Positions 49,906 to 62,740 of a stretch of DNA of 64,000 bases are shown piece after piece (position 1 is the first letter of the stretch; the number at the start of each line of letters is the position of its first letter). Below the pieces are notes generated by a model. The model searched no databases. It was given only the letters and a program-made list of their open reading frames with translations, and had not been told where the DNA came from. The translations under genes were made by a program, and so were the position numbers. Location: the NCBI GenBank assembly GCA_916700875.1, contig CAKAKS010000060.1, positions 34,625,511 to 34,689,510 on the forward strand, in the 5' to 3' direction. This DNA comes from Sebastes aleutianus. Lineage: Eukaryota; Chordata; Actinopteri; Perciformes; Sebastidae.

Positions 49906-50706
49906 TAGGGATGTTAATAACCGTTTAACCGTTAACACACATTAAGCATTTTAACAGATTAACGCTATCGGTTCAAACGGTTAAAAGAAATGTTAATAAT
50001 TCATTCAAAAGCTGAGAAAAACTTGTCATAAAGGAAGTTGGCTCCCGTCTAGAGCTCGCTTGAGCGGAGGAGTTGTAGCCTCGTAGCATTTATTCACCGA
50101 CAAATAACCTGTACACACACCGTCTGCTACACCTACACCACCACCACCAACACACATGGTCTGCTACACCTACACCACCACCACCAACACACATGGTCTG
50201 CTACACCTACACCACCACCACCAACACACATGGTCTGCTACACCTACACCACCACCACCAACACACACACTGTCTGCTACACCTACACCACCACCACCAA
50301 CACACACACTGTCTGCTACACCTACACCACCACCACCAACACACTGTCTCATACACCTACGTTCACAGCTACAACGCCACCGACAACACACACACTGTCT
50401 GTCGGAAAATTGCTGAAGTTTCGCTGCTCTGACAGACCGTCTGTGTGTGACTACGTCGAGCACGAAGCTACCAGCAGAGCTACAGATGCTATAGTGGCTG
50501 CATGTCCGCGACACTACACGCAGCATTGTAGCTGCTAAGTTAACGCTCCCGGACGGTGAACTGGAGACTCAGCTGTCTGTTGTCCTCATACACTGCAGCT
50601 GGTGCACCGCTGCATGCGAGGCACTAATCTTGTCGGTTAAGGGTTAATAATCGGTTAACGAGGGTCGGTTATCGGTTAAGTAAATGTATCAAAATTAGCG
50701 TCCCTA
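49906..50706 (+). mobile_element. hAT-like non-autonomous element, copy A (801 bp)
   Basis: Ends are TAGGGATGTTAATAACCG on the left and ...TTAGCGTCCCTA on the right, flanked by gttttata (49898-49905) and gttttatg (50707-50714), an 8-bp target duplication with one change. 8-bp duplications and TAGGG ends fit hAT transposons. Subterminal 'ggttaac' motifs recur in both halves. No transposase. It contains one unit of the 56-bp sequence that is amplified in copy B (about 50513-50570) and a separate 37-bp minisatellite. Confidence 0.82.
50118..50345. repeat. 37-bp minisatellite, about 6 copies
   Basis: The unit is 'gtctgctacacctacacc' followed by 'accaccaccaacacacatg' (or 'acact'). It lies inside hAT-like copy A. 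The Thr-His-rich open frames across it are artefacts. Confidence 0.92.
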
Positions 50707-52103
50707 GTTTTATGTATTGTTGCTCTCTTGTCCTATTAACACATTTTGGTGAAGATTTATAACACATCTGTTTTTAGTTTACCGATCGGTCAGAGAGATG
50801 CTGTCTGTTCAACATTGTATTTTTCTTTCTCTGGCATCATGAATGCTATCTGCTGTGTATGATGATGTAAAGCACCGTATGCACTGTTTTTAAATCAGGC
50901 TTTATTTTGCAGATGGGGTGGTGCTTCTGTGAGGTTAAAAGCCCTCCATCAGCATTGTGTTAACATTGTTTGCATTCATTTTGTTCAGGTTTTCATGAGG
51001 TTCTGCAGCAGCACCAGCCCCTGGTGTTTTAGGAGCAGCTGTTTTCCCAAGGTTCAGTTCTATCAACAGTTTATTTAGGGTCCTCCAGACAGCAACACTT
51101 GTTAGCTCAGGGCTAACACCGTATCTAAAACACTTGATTTCTTTAGGGGACTCTTCAAACCCTCGTAAAAGTAGAAATCCTGATTCAATGTTAAGTGCAG
51201 GCTGTTATTCAAAGTACTTCTTTTTTTTCACAGATATGCAGCTACAGTTTAATTTAGCCTACAGTAGGAGACCTTATCCAAACCAACCGCTTCAAATGTG
51301 TGCAACACATCCTTTAATGGAATGACTTTTCATAGCAACCAAAGGCCAATGAGTCAGTGCTGGTATAATTACAGCTGGGATGCATCTGTTACTTTTTAAT
51401 TAGTGACCTGGGGTGAGTTTCTCCAAACTATTCCTTGTGCTTGCACTTTTGTTTCTCTCTATAAAGAAGTTCTTAGGAACTGCTGCTAAAAGTAAAGACT
51501 ATAGCAGTGAATGTGTGATAGTTACTGTGAACTGTAAGTCAGGTGAATCTAGAAATACAATATTGTAAACACCATGCACATGAGCATGCTTTAGAATCGT
51601 TCTTGTTTTTAAGCATGAGACATAAATGCATCATTCCCTTTGCATATAAAATCCATGGGAAATTATTAAAGACCATTACATCTCTTGGAAAACGTGGCGT
51701 CATCCTGTAAAATAATTTATATGTTATCACATTTTTATTTGGCTGAGTGCAATCTGTCCGAGTTCCCGGCAACATCTGGCAGCTGGAGTTGGAGCTGTGT
51801 TCGGGGTACACAGGGTATGATTTGTAACGCTCAACAGTCCACAAACTTCAGACTTTTTGATTTTACTTATCGTCTCATCCAAGTCACAGCACTTTAGTCA
51901 AGACACTCGAGAGCAGCGGCACGTCATGCAAAGAATTAATTGGGAATGAAATATGGAGAGACAATTCAAAGAGTTTATGTTGACATATTATTGCAAATAT
52001 TCACAGAAGAGATGATGCCAGTAGTTTCCATCAAAGCCACCTAGTAGCTCCACACAATGTCACTTTCCCCTCTGCTAATTTAGCATTTCTAACAGTTTCA
52101 CAC

Positions 52104-53879
52104 TAGGGATGTCAATAATAATTAACCGTTAACCCACATTAAGCATTTCAACCGATTAACGCTATCGGACGCTACACGCAGCATCGTAACTGCTAAGTTA
52201 ACGCTCCCGGACGGTGAACTGGAGACAGTGAACACAGCACCGTAGCTGCTAAGTTAACGCTCCCGGACGGTGAACTGGAGACAGTGAACGCAGCACCGTA
52301 GCTGCTGAGTTAACGCTCCCGGACGGTGAACTGGAGACAGTGAACGCAGCACCGTAGCTGCTGAGTTAACGCTCCCGGACGGTGAACTGGAGACAGTGAA
52401 CGCAGCACCGTAGCTGCTGAGTTAACGCTCCCGGACGGTGAACTGGAGACAGTGAACGCAGCACCGTAGCTGCTGAGTTAACGCTCCCGGACGGTGAACT
52501 GGAGACAGTGAACGCAGCACCGTAGCTGCTAAGTTAACGCTCCCGGACGGTGAACTGGAGACAGTGAACGCAGCACCGTAGCTGCTAAGTTAACGCTCCC
52601 GGACGGTGAACTGGAGACAGTGAACGCAGCACCGTAGCTGCTAAGTTAACGCTCCCGGACGGTGAACTGGAGACAGTGAACGCAGCACCGTAGCTGCTAA
52701 GTTAACGCTCCCGGACGGTGAACTGGAGACAGTGAACGCAGCACCGTAGCTGCTAAGTTAACGCTCCCGGACGGTGAACTGGAGACAGTGAACGCAGCAC
52801 CGTAGCTGCTAAGTTAACGCTCCCGGACGGTGAACTGGAGACAGTGAACGCAGCACCGTAGCTGCTAAGTTAACGCTCCAGGACGGTGAACTGGTGACAG
52901 TGAACGCAGCACCGTAGCTGCTAAGTTTACGCTCCCGGACGGTGAACTGGAGACAGTGAACGCAGCACCGTAGCTGCTAAGTTAACGCTCCAGGACGGTG
53001 AACTGGAGACAGTGAACGCAGCACCGTAGCTGCTGAGTTAACGCTCCCGGACGGTGAACTGGAGACAGTGAACGCAGCACCGTAGCTGCTGAGTTAACGC
53101 TCCCGGACGGTGAACTGGAGACAGTGAACGCAGCACCGTAGCTGCTAAGTTAACGCTCCCGGACGGTGAACTGGAGACAGTGAACGCAGCACCGTAGCTG
53201 CTAAGTTAACGCTCCCGGACGGTGAACTGGAGACAGTGAACGCAGCACCGTAGCTGCTAAGTTAACGCTCCCGGACGGTGAACTGGAGACAGTGAACGCA
53301 GCACCGTAGCTGCTAAGTTAACGCTCCCGGACGGTGAACTGGAGACAGTGAACGCAGCACCGTAGCTGCTAAGTTAACGCTCCCGGACGGTGAACTGGAG
53401 ACAGTGAACGCAGCACCGTAGCTGCTAAGTTAACGCTCCCGGACGGTGAACTGGAGACAGTGAACGCAGCACCGTAGCTGCTAAGTTAACGCTCCAGGAC
53501 GGTGAACTGGAGACAGTGAACGCAGCACCGTAGCTGCTAAGTTTACGCTCCCGGACGGTGAACTGGAGACAGTGAACGCAGCACCGTAGCTGCTAAGTTA
53601 ACGCTCCAGGACGGTGAACTGGAGACAGTGAACGCAGCACCGTAGCTGCTAAGTTTACGCTCCCGGACGGTGAACTGGAGACAGTGAACGCAGCACCGTA
53701 GCTGCTAAGTTAACGCTCCCGGGCGGTGAACTGGAGACTCCCGTCAACCAATATCTGTTGTGCTCCTGCAGCTGGTACACCGCTACATGCAACGCACAAA
53801 TCTTGTCGGTTAACGGTTAATAATCGGTTAACTAGGGTTGCTTATCGGTTAAGAACATTTTTCTAAATGAGCATCCCTA
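52104..53879 (+). mobile_element. hAT-like non-autonomous element, copy B (1776 bp), swollen by minisatellite
   Basis: Starts TAGGGATGTCAATAATAATT and ends GAGCATCCCTA. The flanks tttcacac (52096-52103) and gttcacac (53880-53887) form an 8-bp duplication with one change. The left 65 bases and right 140 bases match copy A ('cacattaagcattt', 'gctggtacaccgct', 'cggttaacggttaataatcg'). Everything between is a 56-bp tandem array, which makes this copy more than twice as long as copy A. Confidence 0.85.
52171..53738. repeat. 56-bp minisatellite, 28 copies, inside hAT-like element
   Basis: The unit runs 'tgctaagttaacgctcccgg', 'acggtgaactggagacag', then 'tgaacgcagcaccgtagc' (56 bp; counted from the spacing of 'ggacggtgaa'). 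Units are almost identical. Recurrent variants are 'ctgagtt' for 'ctaagtt', 'ctccagg' for 'ctcccgg', and 'gtttacg' for 'gttaacg', in repeating order. This implies recent spread by unequal exchange or replication slippage. The first unit carries 'gaacaca', others 'gaacgca'. Confidence 0.95.
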
Positions 53880-54410
53880 GTTCACACTGAAGAGTCTTGC
53901 CAGACCTCCATGTTCCATCTGTTTGTGTCAGTGCCGGCAAAAGGCAGTAATCTTGGTGAAAATAAGAGCTCTCACTCATGTACACTTTGTGTTCTGCTGG
54001 CTTTTCAATAGCAGGGTCTCATAACATCTTTATTTCCCCTCTGTGGTTTCCTGTAGTATTGAAAACAGCAGCAAACATACCTGTGATCTTAACCACCTCC
54101 AGCATACTGCAAAAGTTGCTTCGTGTTTTTAGTATGATAAGGAGGATTTAGATATTCAACCTCTAGAGAGGAAAGCTGGCAGTTTATGGATTCAGATTAT
54201 TTTTCAAAGGCTTAAACATGCAATTGTATAAAGCAGATGCTTCTATACGTACAAGGTGTGAAGGGTCACTGAATGCTTTTAGAATGAAAATGATTTGAAG
54301 TGAATCATGAAGTGAATCATAAGCGATGGCCTTTACAGTCACCAGATCTCGACTGACGTATTAAGGCGCTGGTATACTTTATCAGAAGTGCTTGTCCGAT
54401 GGTTTAGAAC

Positions 54411-54725
54411 CCCCCCCCCAGGGTGGGGATTAGGCTCACGTAAAAGGCACCAGGGGTCTGCAGCGATGTCGGCAACCCACCCGACCCGACTTGAAACAAG
54501 GACCAAGGAGCCTAATGCACGCGCGAGTCAGAGGGTGCAAGTAAAACCCCGTGGCGCAATGAAAGTGAGGGCCGGCACGCACCGGCTGAGGTGGGATCCC
54601 GGCCCCGCGGAGTCGGGCGCACCACCGTAAAGTGGTATTGGAGCCGTTTTACGAGTTTGAGTACGAGTACATGAGCACAGTATCGGACTCGATACCGGAC
54701 TGGTATCAGTACCGGTGCATCCCTA
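54411..54725 (+). mobile_element. 28S-carrying hAT-like element, copy 1 (truncated)
   Basis: The right end reads 'ggtatcagtaccggtgcatc' then 'ccta', the same terminus as copies 2 and 3. Next to it lies 'gtacgagtacatgagcacag', also shared with copy 2. Then comes 28S-like DNA, read 5'-3' on the plus strand, at 54449-54627. The other terminus is missing after a C run. The octamers ttagaacc (54404-54411) and ttagaatc (54726-54733) agree in seven positions and may be the target duplication, but chance is possible. Confidence 0.75.
54449..54627 (+). pseudogene. 28S rRNA fragment (D2-D3 core) inside transposon copy 1
   Basis: The order 'ggggtctgcagcgatgtcgg', 'caacccacccgacccgac', 'ttgaaacaaggaccaaggag', 'cgcgcgagtcagagggt', 'ccccgtggcgcaatgaaagt', 'gaggtgggatcccggccccg' and 'gggcgcaccaccg' follows vertebrate 28S rRNA between the D2 and D3 segments, as I remember it. 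This includes the universal CTTGAAAC.CGGACCAAGG site. Several substitutions and CpG losses show it is not a working rRNA. Confidence 0.85.
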
Positions 54726-55581
54726 TTAGAATCATTAAACACTGACCAGAAGAGACTGATACACCAAATACATCCAAACTGAGAGTGGTACAGCTTCATT
54801 CAAGCCACATCTTGTACCCTGGCACTCTACGCTCATAGCTGTAATGTACAGTATGAGATGCATCCACCTGCCACCTAACCTTATTTTCCTTTCAACATCA
54901 TTGGCACAGTTCTCCACTAATAAGTCATCCACAAAATGCCTGGCAGCCTGGTCCAGCAGCCAGGCTCTTGCTGATCAAGTTTCTTTTTAATTGGCTGATG
55001 AGTGTTAAATAGCGAAAGCACAGCGTGCCTTTGGTATTCTTTGGGAAAGAGTTTGTGGTCATGGGGAGTATGAATAACATCTGGTTGCACACAGCAGCAG
55101 CAGCAGTCCCCTGACCAGTTCATGTTCTGTCTCGTTTACAGTCTTTTGGTTCGGATGTTTTCAGCTCAGCAGTGTGCTGCATTCACACTGTAAAGGGTTA
55201 TTGTGAGATATTTAGATTGCCTTTGATGTGCGTAGTCACACTTTGTTGAACTCCACAAATTTGATATTTCAAACAAATACATTTCAATTTCAGAGGCTCT
55301 CTGTAATTCCCACAGAGACTCCTGTGTTTTCTGTTTGTTGCCAGGGATCATGCTGCACCATGTAGGGAGCAGCTTACAGTTAGTTTGTCTTTAGCCTCAC
55401 ATTCATATTCATAGGAACACTTTTTATTTGGATGGCATTTTCTCTTTTTTTCTCTTTTTATTGATTGAAGTGACCATATGCAAGGTGCCAAATATAATAC
55501 ATTCACACCACCAGACTTTGTGTAAATAACTACTTTACATGTCTTCTAATGCAAAATAGTTGTTAATGTAATTCTTAGGAC

Positions 55582-56285
55582 TAGGGATGCACCGATACCG
55601 ATACCAGTATCGGGTATTGGGTCCGATACTGTGCTCATGTACTCGTACTCGCAAAACGGCTCCGATACAACGGCACCGATACCACTTTACGGCAGTGTGA
55701 CGTTAACCTCTCGTCACCATCTTTTGGGTCCTATCGCACCACCTCCCCGATGATGCGGGCCGGTGGTGCGCCCGACCCCGCTGTGCCGGGATCCCACCTC
55801 AGCCGGCACACGCCATTGTGCCACGGGGTTTTGCTTGCACCCTCTACGAGTCGGGTGGGTTGCTGACATCGCCGAAGACCCCTGGCGCCTTTTACGTAGG
55901 TCGAGCCGGAACGACGCGGTTGGGGTGCACTGAGGACAGTCCGCCCCGGTCGACAGTCACACCGGGAGCAGGGGGCCCTGTTCCTCCCCGGCGGAGAGAG
56001 AGGGCGCAGCGAGCCCTTTGTCCATGGTGCGGGGAGCGCTGTAAAGCTGCGGCCGTGAGCCACCTTCGCTCCGAGCCTTTCCAAGCCGACCTAGAGCCGG
56101 TGGCAGCGCACCGCCTCGTATGTGGGACTCCCCAGCCTGCCGTGTGTCGCTCACACCCTCCAGCTGGCTGTTAGCGAGGCTCTTTTGGCACAGAGAAGTA
56201 CTTGTATCGGTACTCGGTATCGGAGAGAACCCAGATATAAGTACTTGTACTCGGTCTGCAATAAAGTGGTATCGGGTCATCCCTA
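55582..56285 (-). mobile_element. 28S-carrying hAT-like element, copy 2 (704 bp, complete)
   Basis: Left end TAGGGATGCACCGATACC; right end, inverted, TAGGGATGACCCGATACC. Flanks are cttaggac (55574-55581) and cttaggat (56286-56293), an 8-bp target duplication with one change. The subterminal parts carry mirrored 'gtactcgtact' and 'gtacttgtact' phrases. The interior (about 55714-56115) is a 28S rRNA segment on the minus strand. No transposase, so it must have moved with an enzyme from elsewhere. Confidence 0.85.
55714..56115 (-). pseudogene. 28S rRNA fragment (D2-D3) inside transposon copy 2
   Basis: Minus-strand order: 'accggctctaggtcggcttg', 'gaaaggctcggagcgaaggt', 'ggcggactgtcctcagtgca', 'ggggtcttcggcgatgtcag', 'caacccacccgactcg', 'aaaccccgtggcacaatg', 'gaggtgggatcccggc', 'gggcgcaccaccggcccg', 'ggacccaaaagatggtga'. 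This is the D2 expansion segment through the start of D3 of vertebrate 28S rRNA, with internal deletions. The CTTGAAACACGGACC site is deleted here but kept in copies 1 and 3. Confidence 0.82.
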
Positions 56286-57195
56286 CTTAGGATACTGACT
56301 CGTCACCCCTCGCCGCTTCACTGGTCAGATATCAATCCTGAGTGGAATCTCCACCCTGCTGCTCAGTCCTCACCCCTCCAGTCCATCGGTCAGGTATCAT
56401 TAGTGCTGGACTATATCTGATCCGATCCTCCCTCACAGAAACATCTCTCCACTAGGCTGTCAATCATACAATCCTATTTCTACATGATTTTTCTCTGAAC
56501 TTTGTGAATTACTTGTGGGAGGAGGTGTTGCAGCTTGAAATAAAAGAATTGCACGGATCATACATAAATAGATAATAAACCCATTATACATATTTTACTC
56601 TTCTTCAGACAGATTAATTTGCAGGAGCTTTCCTCTAAATATAGCCGGTATTAAAATGTGAGAACGCCAATGAGAGCCTCGGCTTCCAAAGTTTCACTTC
56701 ACTGAAAAGTTGATCAACCTAAAAAGCTACTTGGGGTTGTGGGAGATAATTTATATTGTTTTATTTGTTATTTAATATTGTTTTTGTGCTTATAAATCTT
56801 CTACTCTTAGTGAAGCTTTGAGATGTCGGGCTAATATGGTCACGATAACATCAGGTCTGCTTTGGCTGTCAGTATTTACCTGTTACTCAACACTTTGTGT
56901 ATTTGATTCAAACAGAAATCACACATGCTCCGAGGTCCTCTCTCCTCCTGCTTTATTCCCGTCACAGTCTGTTGCTATTTAATTTTGCTCATAAACATAA
57001 ACAGCCGGCAGTTGATGCCGAGGATTTATATATTGCATTCATTAGAGATCATACGTATGAGGGATGTGTATGTGAGCATCTGCAGTGTAAAGTGGATTAG
57101 TAATTGGATTTCAAAAATGATTCCTGGAAATTATTACTGTATTAGAAAATGAAATCAACTTCAGGATTAGTGTCTCAAATATGCTTCTGCTTATC

Positions 57196-57840
<645 letters not shown>

Positions 57841-58229
57841 TCATAGATCCATCTGACTGTACGTGTTAAAATGTTTTTTTGTTCCCTGGGTTACCAGTTG
57901 GAATAATTAGCCACAACCAGATGGCACATATCAAAAATAATCATTCAACTTGACTGCATGATCAGTGACGAGCTGAAGGGCGGAAGGAGGTTCAACAAGA
58001 CAACTCTGGATCTGATCAGACTAATTGGGTTGTATTGATCGTTAGCCACGAATTCACTTATGAAGTGTTCTTCATCATAAAGCTGAGCCAAGTGTGTCTT
58101 TTAAGATGCTCTGTACACTATCTGAGCTCATCTATGTTGTTTAAGTGTGGAGGTTGTTTTCTGAAAAGATATTTTTTTGATAGATATAGCTTATTTTAAA
58201 TATTTAGCAGTGAATCAGTGAGCTACCTC

Positions 58230-58810
58230 CGGGTCTGAGAAGTGAAGCCGATGCTGAAGAGCCTTAAACCTGCGTTCTCTGTCTAGCAGCCAGCAGGGGG
58301 CGACTCCTCTGGTTCTATAGACGTCTGATAGAATATTAACTTCTACTTCTCTCTTGATTTATGACCTCAGTAAACATTGTAAACATGAGTTTATGTTTCA
58401 AGTCTTCTTCAATACAGCATGATGTTCATTTAGTAAATGATGGTCCCATTTAGAGTCAGATAGACCATAAAGCAGGGGATGCTTTAGGGCGGGGCTACCT
58501 GCTGATTGACAGGTCGTTACCACGGCGTTGTCCGGTCTGGGAGTTGTCCGTGTTTTCATCTTACAACTTTATTTCTTTCTCAGTGTGTTTTCACTTCATG
58601 CAAGTTAATTATAACACTTTAAACATCGCCTTAAAACATCTTATTCAGCGTTGGGTTGTACTTAGCTCCGCCCTCTCTGTCACTGGTTGCAAATAACCAA
58701 GATGGCGACGGCCAGAATGCCGAACTCGAGGCTTCATAACCGTAGTCAACAAACCAAGGGGTGATGTTGCGGTGACTACGTCCACCTCTCATATACAGTG
58801 TATGCTGTGA
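58230..58810. repeat. Probable dispersed repeat ('ccagcagggggcgactcctc')
   Basis: The phrases 'agccagcagggggcgactcc' (58289-58308), 'gggcggggctacctgctgat' and 'aagatggcgacggccagaat' are typical of an interspersed fish repeat. Termini are not defined. No protein is encoded. Confidence 0.45.
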
Positions 58811-59835
58811 ATGGGTGATAAAGCAGAGATCACTAATCATTAAAGTGCACCGTATCAGGAGAGAAGTTACTGAGAAGTATTACTTTGTGTCTTAGTTCTT
58901 CTTAGTATTAAATTGTGGTCACAAGCTTGACACCGGTAGAAACCATTACATAAGGAATGTAGAAACAGTGATGACACATTCAGCTGTTTCATTTTGGAAA
59001 CATATTTACAGATTTGTTTGTAATGTAATCAAAAGCATAGAGCATCATTAAAGCCATAATATACAAAGTGAGAACTTCATATAGAGTTTTAAAACCCAGT
59101 CTATCATCAGTAGAAGGACTTTATTTGCTGTATAAATAATTGGTTTTACAAGCCAAACCTTGTTGTTCAGGTTGACTGCAGGTTCCATCAGCCTAAAGGC
59201 CCTCAGATCATTAGTCTGCAGTCCGACTCACACAGGTGTGAAAGGTTTAGTAACATGAACTCAGGTCAGACCCAATCCTGCCTTCCAGCTGACTCAACTC
59301 TGAGAATCAACATGTAGCTCCTCAAGCAAAAAGAAGCCGACGATGTGTTACGCCCCGTTCTCTGGCTTAAAATAAAACCCTTGCTGAAGCGTTTTGTGCA
59401 GGCTGGACATGTGCAGGGGGAGTTCTGACAGAGATTGAGAGTTATGGTGGTCTAATGGAGGAGAGGAATGTACTGAAAGATTGTGCTCAACTGAAAGAAT
59501 AGAAGATGGGAGAGCCCTCCAGGCCAGTTCATCACTACGTACAGTAGATCTGTATCACAACTCTCTTTCAGTAGTCTGCAGAAGAATACATTGAAAAGAA
59601 GTACTTCGGCTCTGTCAGCGCATGAGCACAATATGACGCTGCTAGTCATTTCTTGGGAATTGCTTTCTTGTGGAAGATGTAGAACTTCAATATGCCATCT
59701 TTAAAAAACGTGTCTGCCGAGGGATTTAAAATAATAATATGATGTAATATGTTTCATTGTTATGGTTGTTCTGTCCCGTGAACTTCTTTACTTCTAAGAT
59801 CTATGTTTGTTCCGTGATTAATGAATGAGTAGACA

Positions 59836-60205
59836 TTAAAGGGACTGTTTGTAACTTGTTCCAGGTATAAATCATTGCTGGTCGGTGTCTCATGGTCGCT
59901 CGCGTGTGGCTACGCTGTTCAGACTCAGACTCCAACACAAACTACACGGAAGCACAAAAACCTCTTGGTTGTATCTCACGCGGGGGAGACCGTAGCTTTG
60001 GTGTCCAGGGCCGTAGTCTCTGCTGTACTCTGCCTGTCTGCTTGCCTTCACTCAGCTCGCTCTATTATTATTATTATTTCACGATATTTTTATTTTCCAG
60101 AGTTAGAAAGAAAAATGTGAAGAAAAATGTGTACAGCAAAAATGTCATTTGTTTTGGAGCACAAATGAAAGACAATCTGTTAGTAAAATCCGTCTCATAA
60201 AAGAG
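59836..60205. repeat. Probable dispersed repeat ('taaagggactgtttgtaac')
   Basis: The left edge 'taaagggactgtttgtaact' is a known start of a dispersed teleost repeat. The segment ends near 'ttagtaaaatccgtctcata'. Borders are uncertain, and the 102-residue open frame across it has no recognisable domain. Confidence 0.4.
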
Positions 60206-60897
60206 ATCCATGTCGGCAGATACCGTCTGACAGGTGTCATTGGCGGTTACCATACACCGTCAAATGGGCCAAAAGTTGTGTGAGCATTTCTCTGGGAGCC
60301 CTGTCTTCATGTTAAATGGTGTTTTGGCCGATCACTGTGGGTATCCCATAATAGCTGCTCTTAAAATTGAAAGTCTAGTGAACATTCAGTGCAGTGTTTT
60401 TTTTTCACCATTTCTGAAACTAATATGCGTTCCATCCCTCCTGTTAGTGAACGTGGTCATTCAGGATACAGGAACATGATTATAGACTCTGCAGCTGGAG
60501 CTTCTTCTTTCATGTCCTCTCGCTCTCTTTGTGAACTACCGTGCTCTTTCTTTCCTTGTGCACGGTGTTTGTGTTCAGTACTTGTTTTTCTCTGCCCCTT
60601 ATTGGAGCTTCCAGCTATAGATGGATGTTACTTAGTGAACTCGTACTTCACCACTTCAACTTGTATCATCTTCCCGAGACAATTTCATCTCTTCCTTCAT
60701 AACTAAGCATCTGAGCAGACTCTTAACACCGACGTAAAGATGACTGACTCTAAATCTTTTAGGTAGCCAAACCTATGAAAACACAATATCGCTTTGCACA
60801 CATAACTAGAGATGAGATTTAGGAACCACTGGTATATATTTAATACAGCAGAGCATTGTTATTCCTAACAGTTCTGTCTTCTCTTTCCATTTTTCAG

Positions 60898-61092
60898 AGC
60901 TGAGAAGCAGCTCATGTGGAAACCCAGGGGTTCCACCCAAAGGCATACTGAACGGAACACAGTTCAACGTAGGTGACAAGATACGCTACCGGTGCGTCAC
61001 CGGCTACGTCCTGGACGGCCACTCGCTCCTCACCTGTGTGACCAACGCGGCCGGCGTGTCAGTGTGGGACTTCCCTGTGCCAATCTGCAGAG
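60898..61092 (+). CDS. csmd3: csmd3 coding exon 4: Sushi (CCP) domain 1
   Basis: Completes Glu170 and encodes residues 171-234 plus one base of codon 235. A Sushi (complement control protein) module folds with two disulphides, Cys1-Cys3 and Cys2-Cys4. The four cysteines are at 176, 202, 216 and 233, with the invariant Trp226 between the last two and the usual 'GDKIRYRC..GYVLDG' core at 195-210. Asn188 (NGT) is a glycosylation sequon. The exon is 195 bp with phase 1 at both ends, the typical one-exon-one-module arrangement that lets Sushi domains be duplicated. The acceptor is catttttcag and the donor g|gtgagg. 'NPGVPPKG' and 'WDFPVPICR' fit CSMD3. Confidence 0.96.
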
Positions 61093-62128
61093 GTGAGGAT
61101 GTGTTATCACTGAATATGAGTTACTAATCATTTTAACTGCAGGTGGTGACTGCTGCTGCCAACGTCTACTCCCAGCTGTACAACGTGACTGTAGGGTATC
61201 ATGGAGAATACACCACGATATGGATCCCCTAAGACATTTACAATCAGCAAGTGATTCATTTGTTTTGACCTCTTTGTCATTTGATTTCCATGAATTGCTT
61301 GAAGTTGATTGCTTTGACGTGATTGACAGCTTGATGGTGTGTGATTTGGGTGACTTGGTCTGTGCCACAGATGTAGTAAAGTCTGGCACAAGTCTTCATT
61401 AGATCTGTAAACTTATTTGCAATCTGATGAGATGGAACGATTTTAATCATGTTGAAGAAGCTGATTAGAGCCTCTGTGGCTCAAAAGGTTAATTAAATAT
61501 TTATTCCTGTAGAGCAAGTAGCTTAAGTACATTAATGCTGTTAGCAGGAGTGGTACATCTATGAGATTTCTGCATCGCCACTTGGGCTGTACTTAAACAG
61601 CTGACTCTAGAGGAGGACGGGACGAGGGCACCTCTTCGGTAGAACGGGTGCAGCTTTTTCTGATTTGATGTTTTTTTGGTTCAATGAGTTGCTTTACCGA
61701 GGTCAGTCATCTCTCCTCTCAGACTCATGAGCTACAAAGACAGCAATTAAAGGCACATGTTGGGCAGTAGAAAATACATTCAACCCCTCTTTTAGTTCAT
61801 TGTTGTAACTCCAGAGCTATTGTCCATGAGATGAACTAGCAGCAACTTTAACGTATACAGTCGGTTCAGCAGAGAAGAAAAGACAGTTGTGAGGCTACAG
61901 GCTGGAGGATTTCAGTTATTCAGTCAGACCTGGAACCTGTGAAACTGGAACATCTACTGTGTGTCTTTCTCCTGAATATGCTGAGACTGCTGACATGAAT
62001 ATGGCACACCGCTATATGTGGTGGAATTGTTTTAATTAATTGTTCTGTTTATCTCAGGACAAGTGACCCAAATATAAAACAGACTGTTTGTTTCAACTGA
62101 ATCTGAAAGACAAATAATTATCAATTAA

Positions 62129-62740
62129 TAGGGATGCACCGATACCGATACCAGTATCACGCTCCACCTCCCTGACGGTGCGGACCAGACGGGTCGGTGG
62201 TGCCGCCTGGCCCGCGGGGCCGGGGTCCCACCTCAACCGGCGCGCGCCGTCCCTCACTTTCATTGCACCACGGGGTTTTGCCTGCACCCTCAGACTCGCG
62301 CGTGCGTCAGACTCCTTGGTTCGTGTTTCAAGACGGGTCGGGTGGGTTGCAGACATCGCCGCAGACCCCTGGCGCCTTTTACGGTTGGGGTGGTTGGGGC
62401 GGTTGGGGGGCACTAAGGATAGTCTGCCCCGGTTGACAGTCGCACCGGGAGCAGGGGACCCCGTCCCTCCCCGGCGGGGAGAGAAGCTCAGCGAGCACTT
62501 TGTCCACGACTGCGGGAAGCACCTTCACCCCGAGCCTTTCCAAGCCGACCTAGAGCCGGTAGGCGCACTGCCTCGTATGCGTGACTCCCCATCCTGCCGT
62601 GTGTTGCTCACACCCTCCAGCTGGCTGTTAACGAGGGTCTTTAGGCACAGAGAAGTACTCGTATCGGTACTCTTATCGGAGAGTATCCAAATGTAAGTAC
62701 TTGTACTCTGTCTGAATAAAGTGGTATCGGTTCATCCCTA
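62129..62740 (-). mobile_element. 28S-carrying hAT-like element, copy 3 (612 bp, complete)
   Basis: Left end TAGGGATGCACCGATACC; right end, inverted, TAGGGATGAACCGATACC. The flanking octamers are tcaattaa (62121-62128) and ctaattaa (62741-62748), agreeing in six positions. The interior from about 62161 to 62570 is 28S-like on the minus strand. Copy 3 keeps the D2-D3 block more fully than copy 2 but lacks the left subterminal stretch of copy 2, so 28S DNA starts about 30 bases from the terminus. Confidence 0.83.
62161..62570 (-). pseudogene. 28S rRNA fragment (D2-D3) inside transposon copy 3
   Basis: Minus-strand order: 'accggctctaggtcggcttg', 'gaaaggctcggggtgaaggt', 'ccaggggtctgcggcgatgt', 'cacccgacccgtcttgaaac', 'acgaaccaaggagtctgacg', 'cgcgcgagtctgagggtgca', 'aggtgggaccccggccccgc'. 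This follows vertebrate 28S rRNA from D2 to the D3 border. The 172-residue plus-strand frame across it is an antisense artefact. Closest of the three copies to a real 28S at the CCCGTCTTGAAAC site. Confidence 0.85.

Noticed and set aside
59347..59380. Possible second LTR starting TGTTACGCCCC
   Set aside because: The first 11 bases equal the LTR at 10260, but the following sequence does not match and no opposite end was found.
62178..62696. 172-residue plus-strand open frame
   Set aside because: It is antisense to the 28S fragment in a transposon; no family resemblance, and GC-rich DNA easily leaves frames open.
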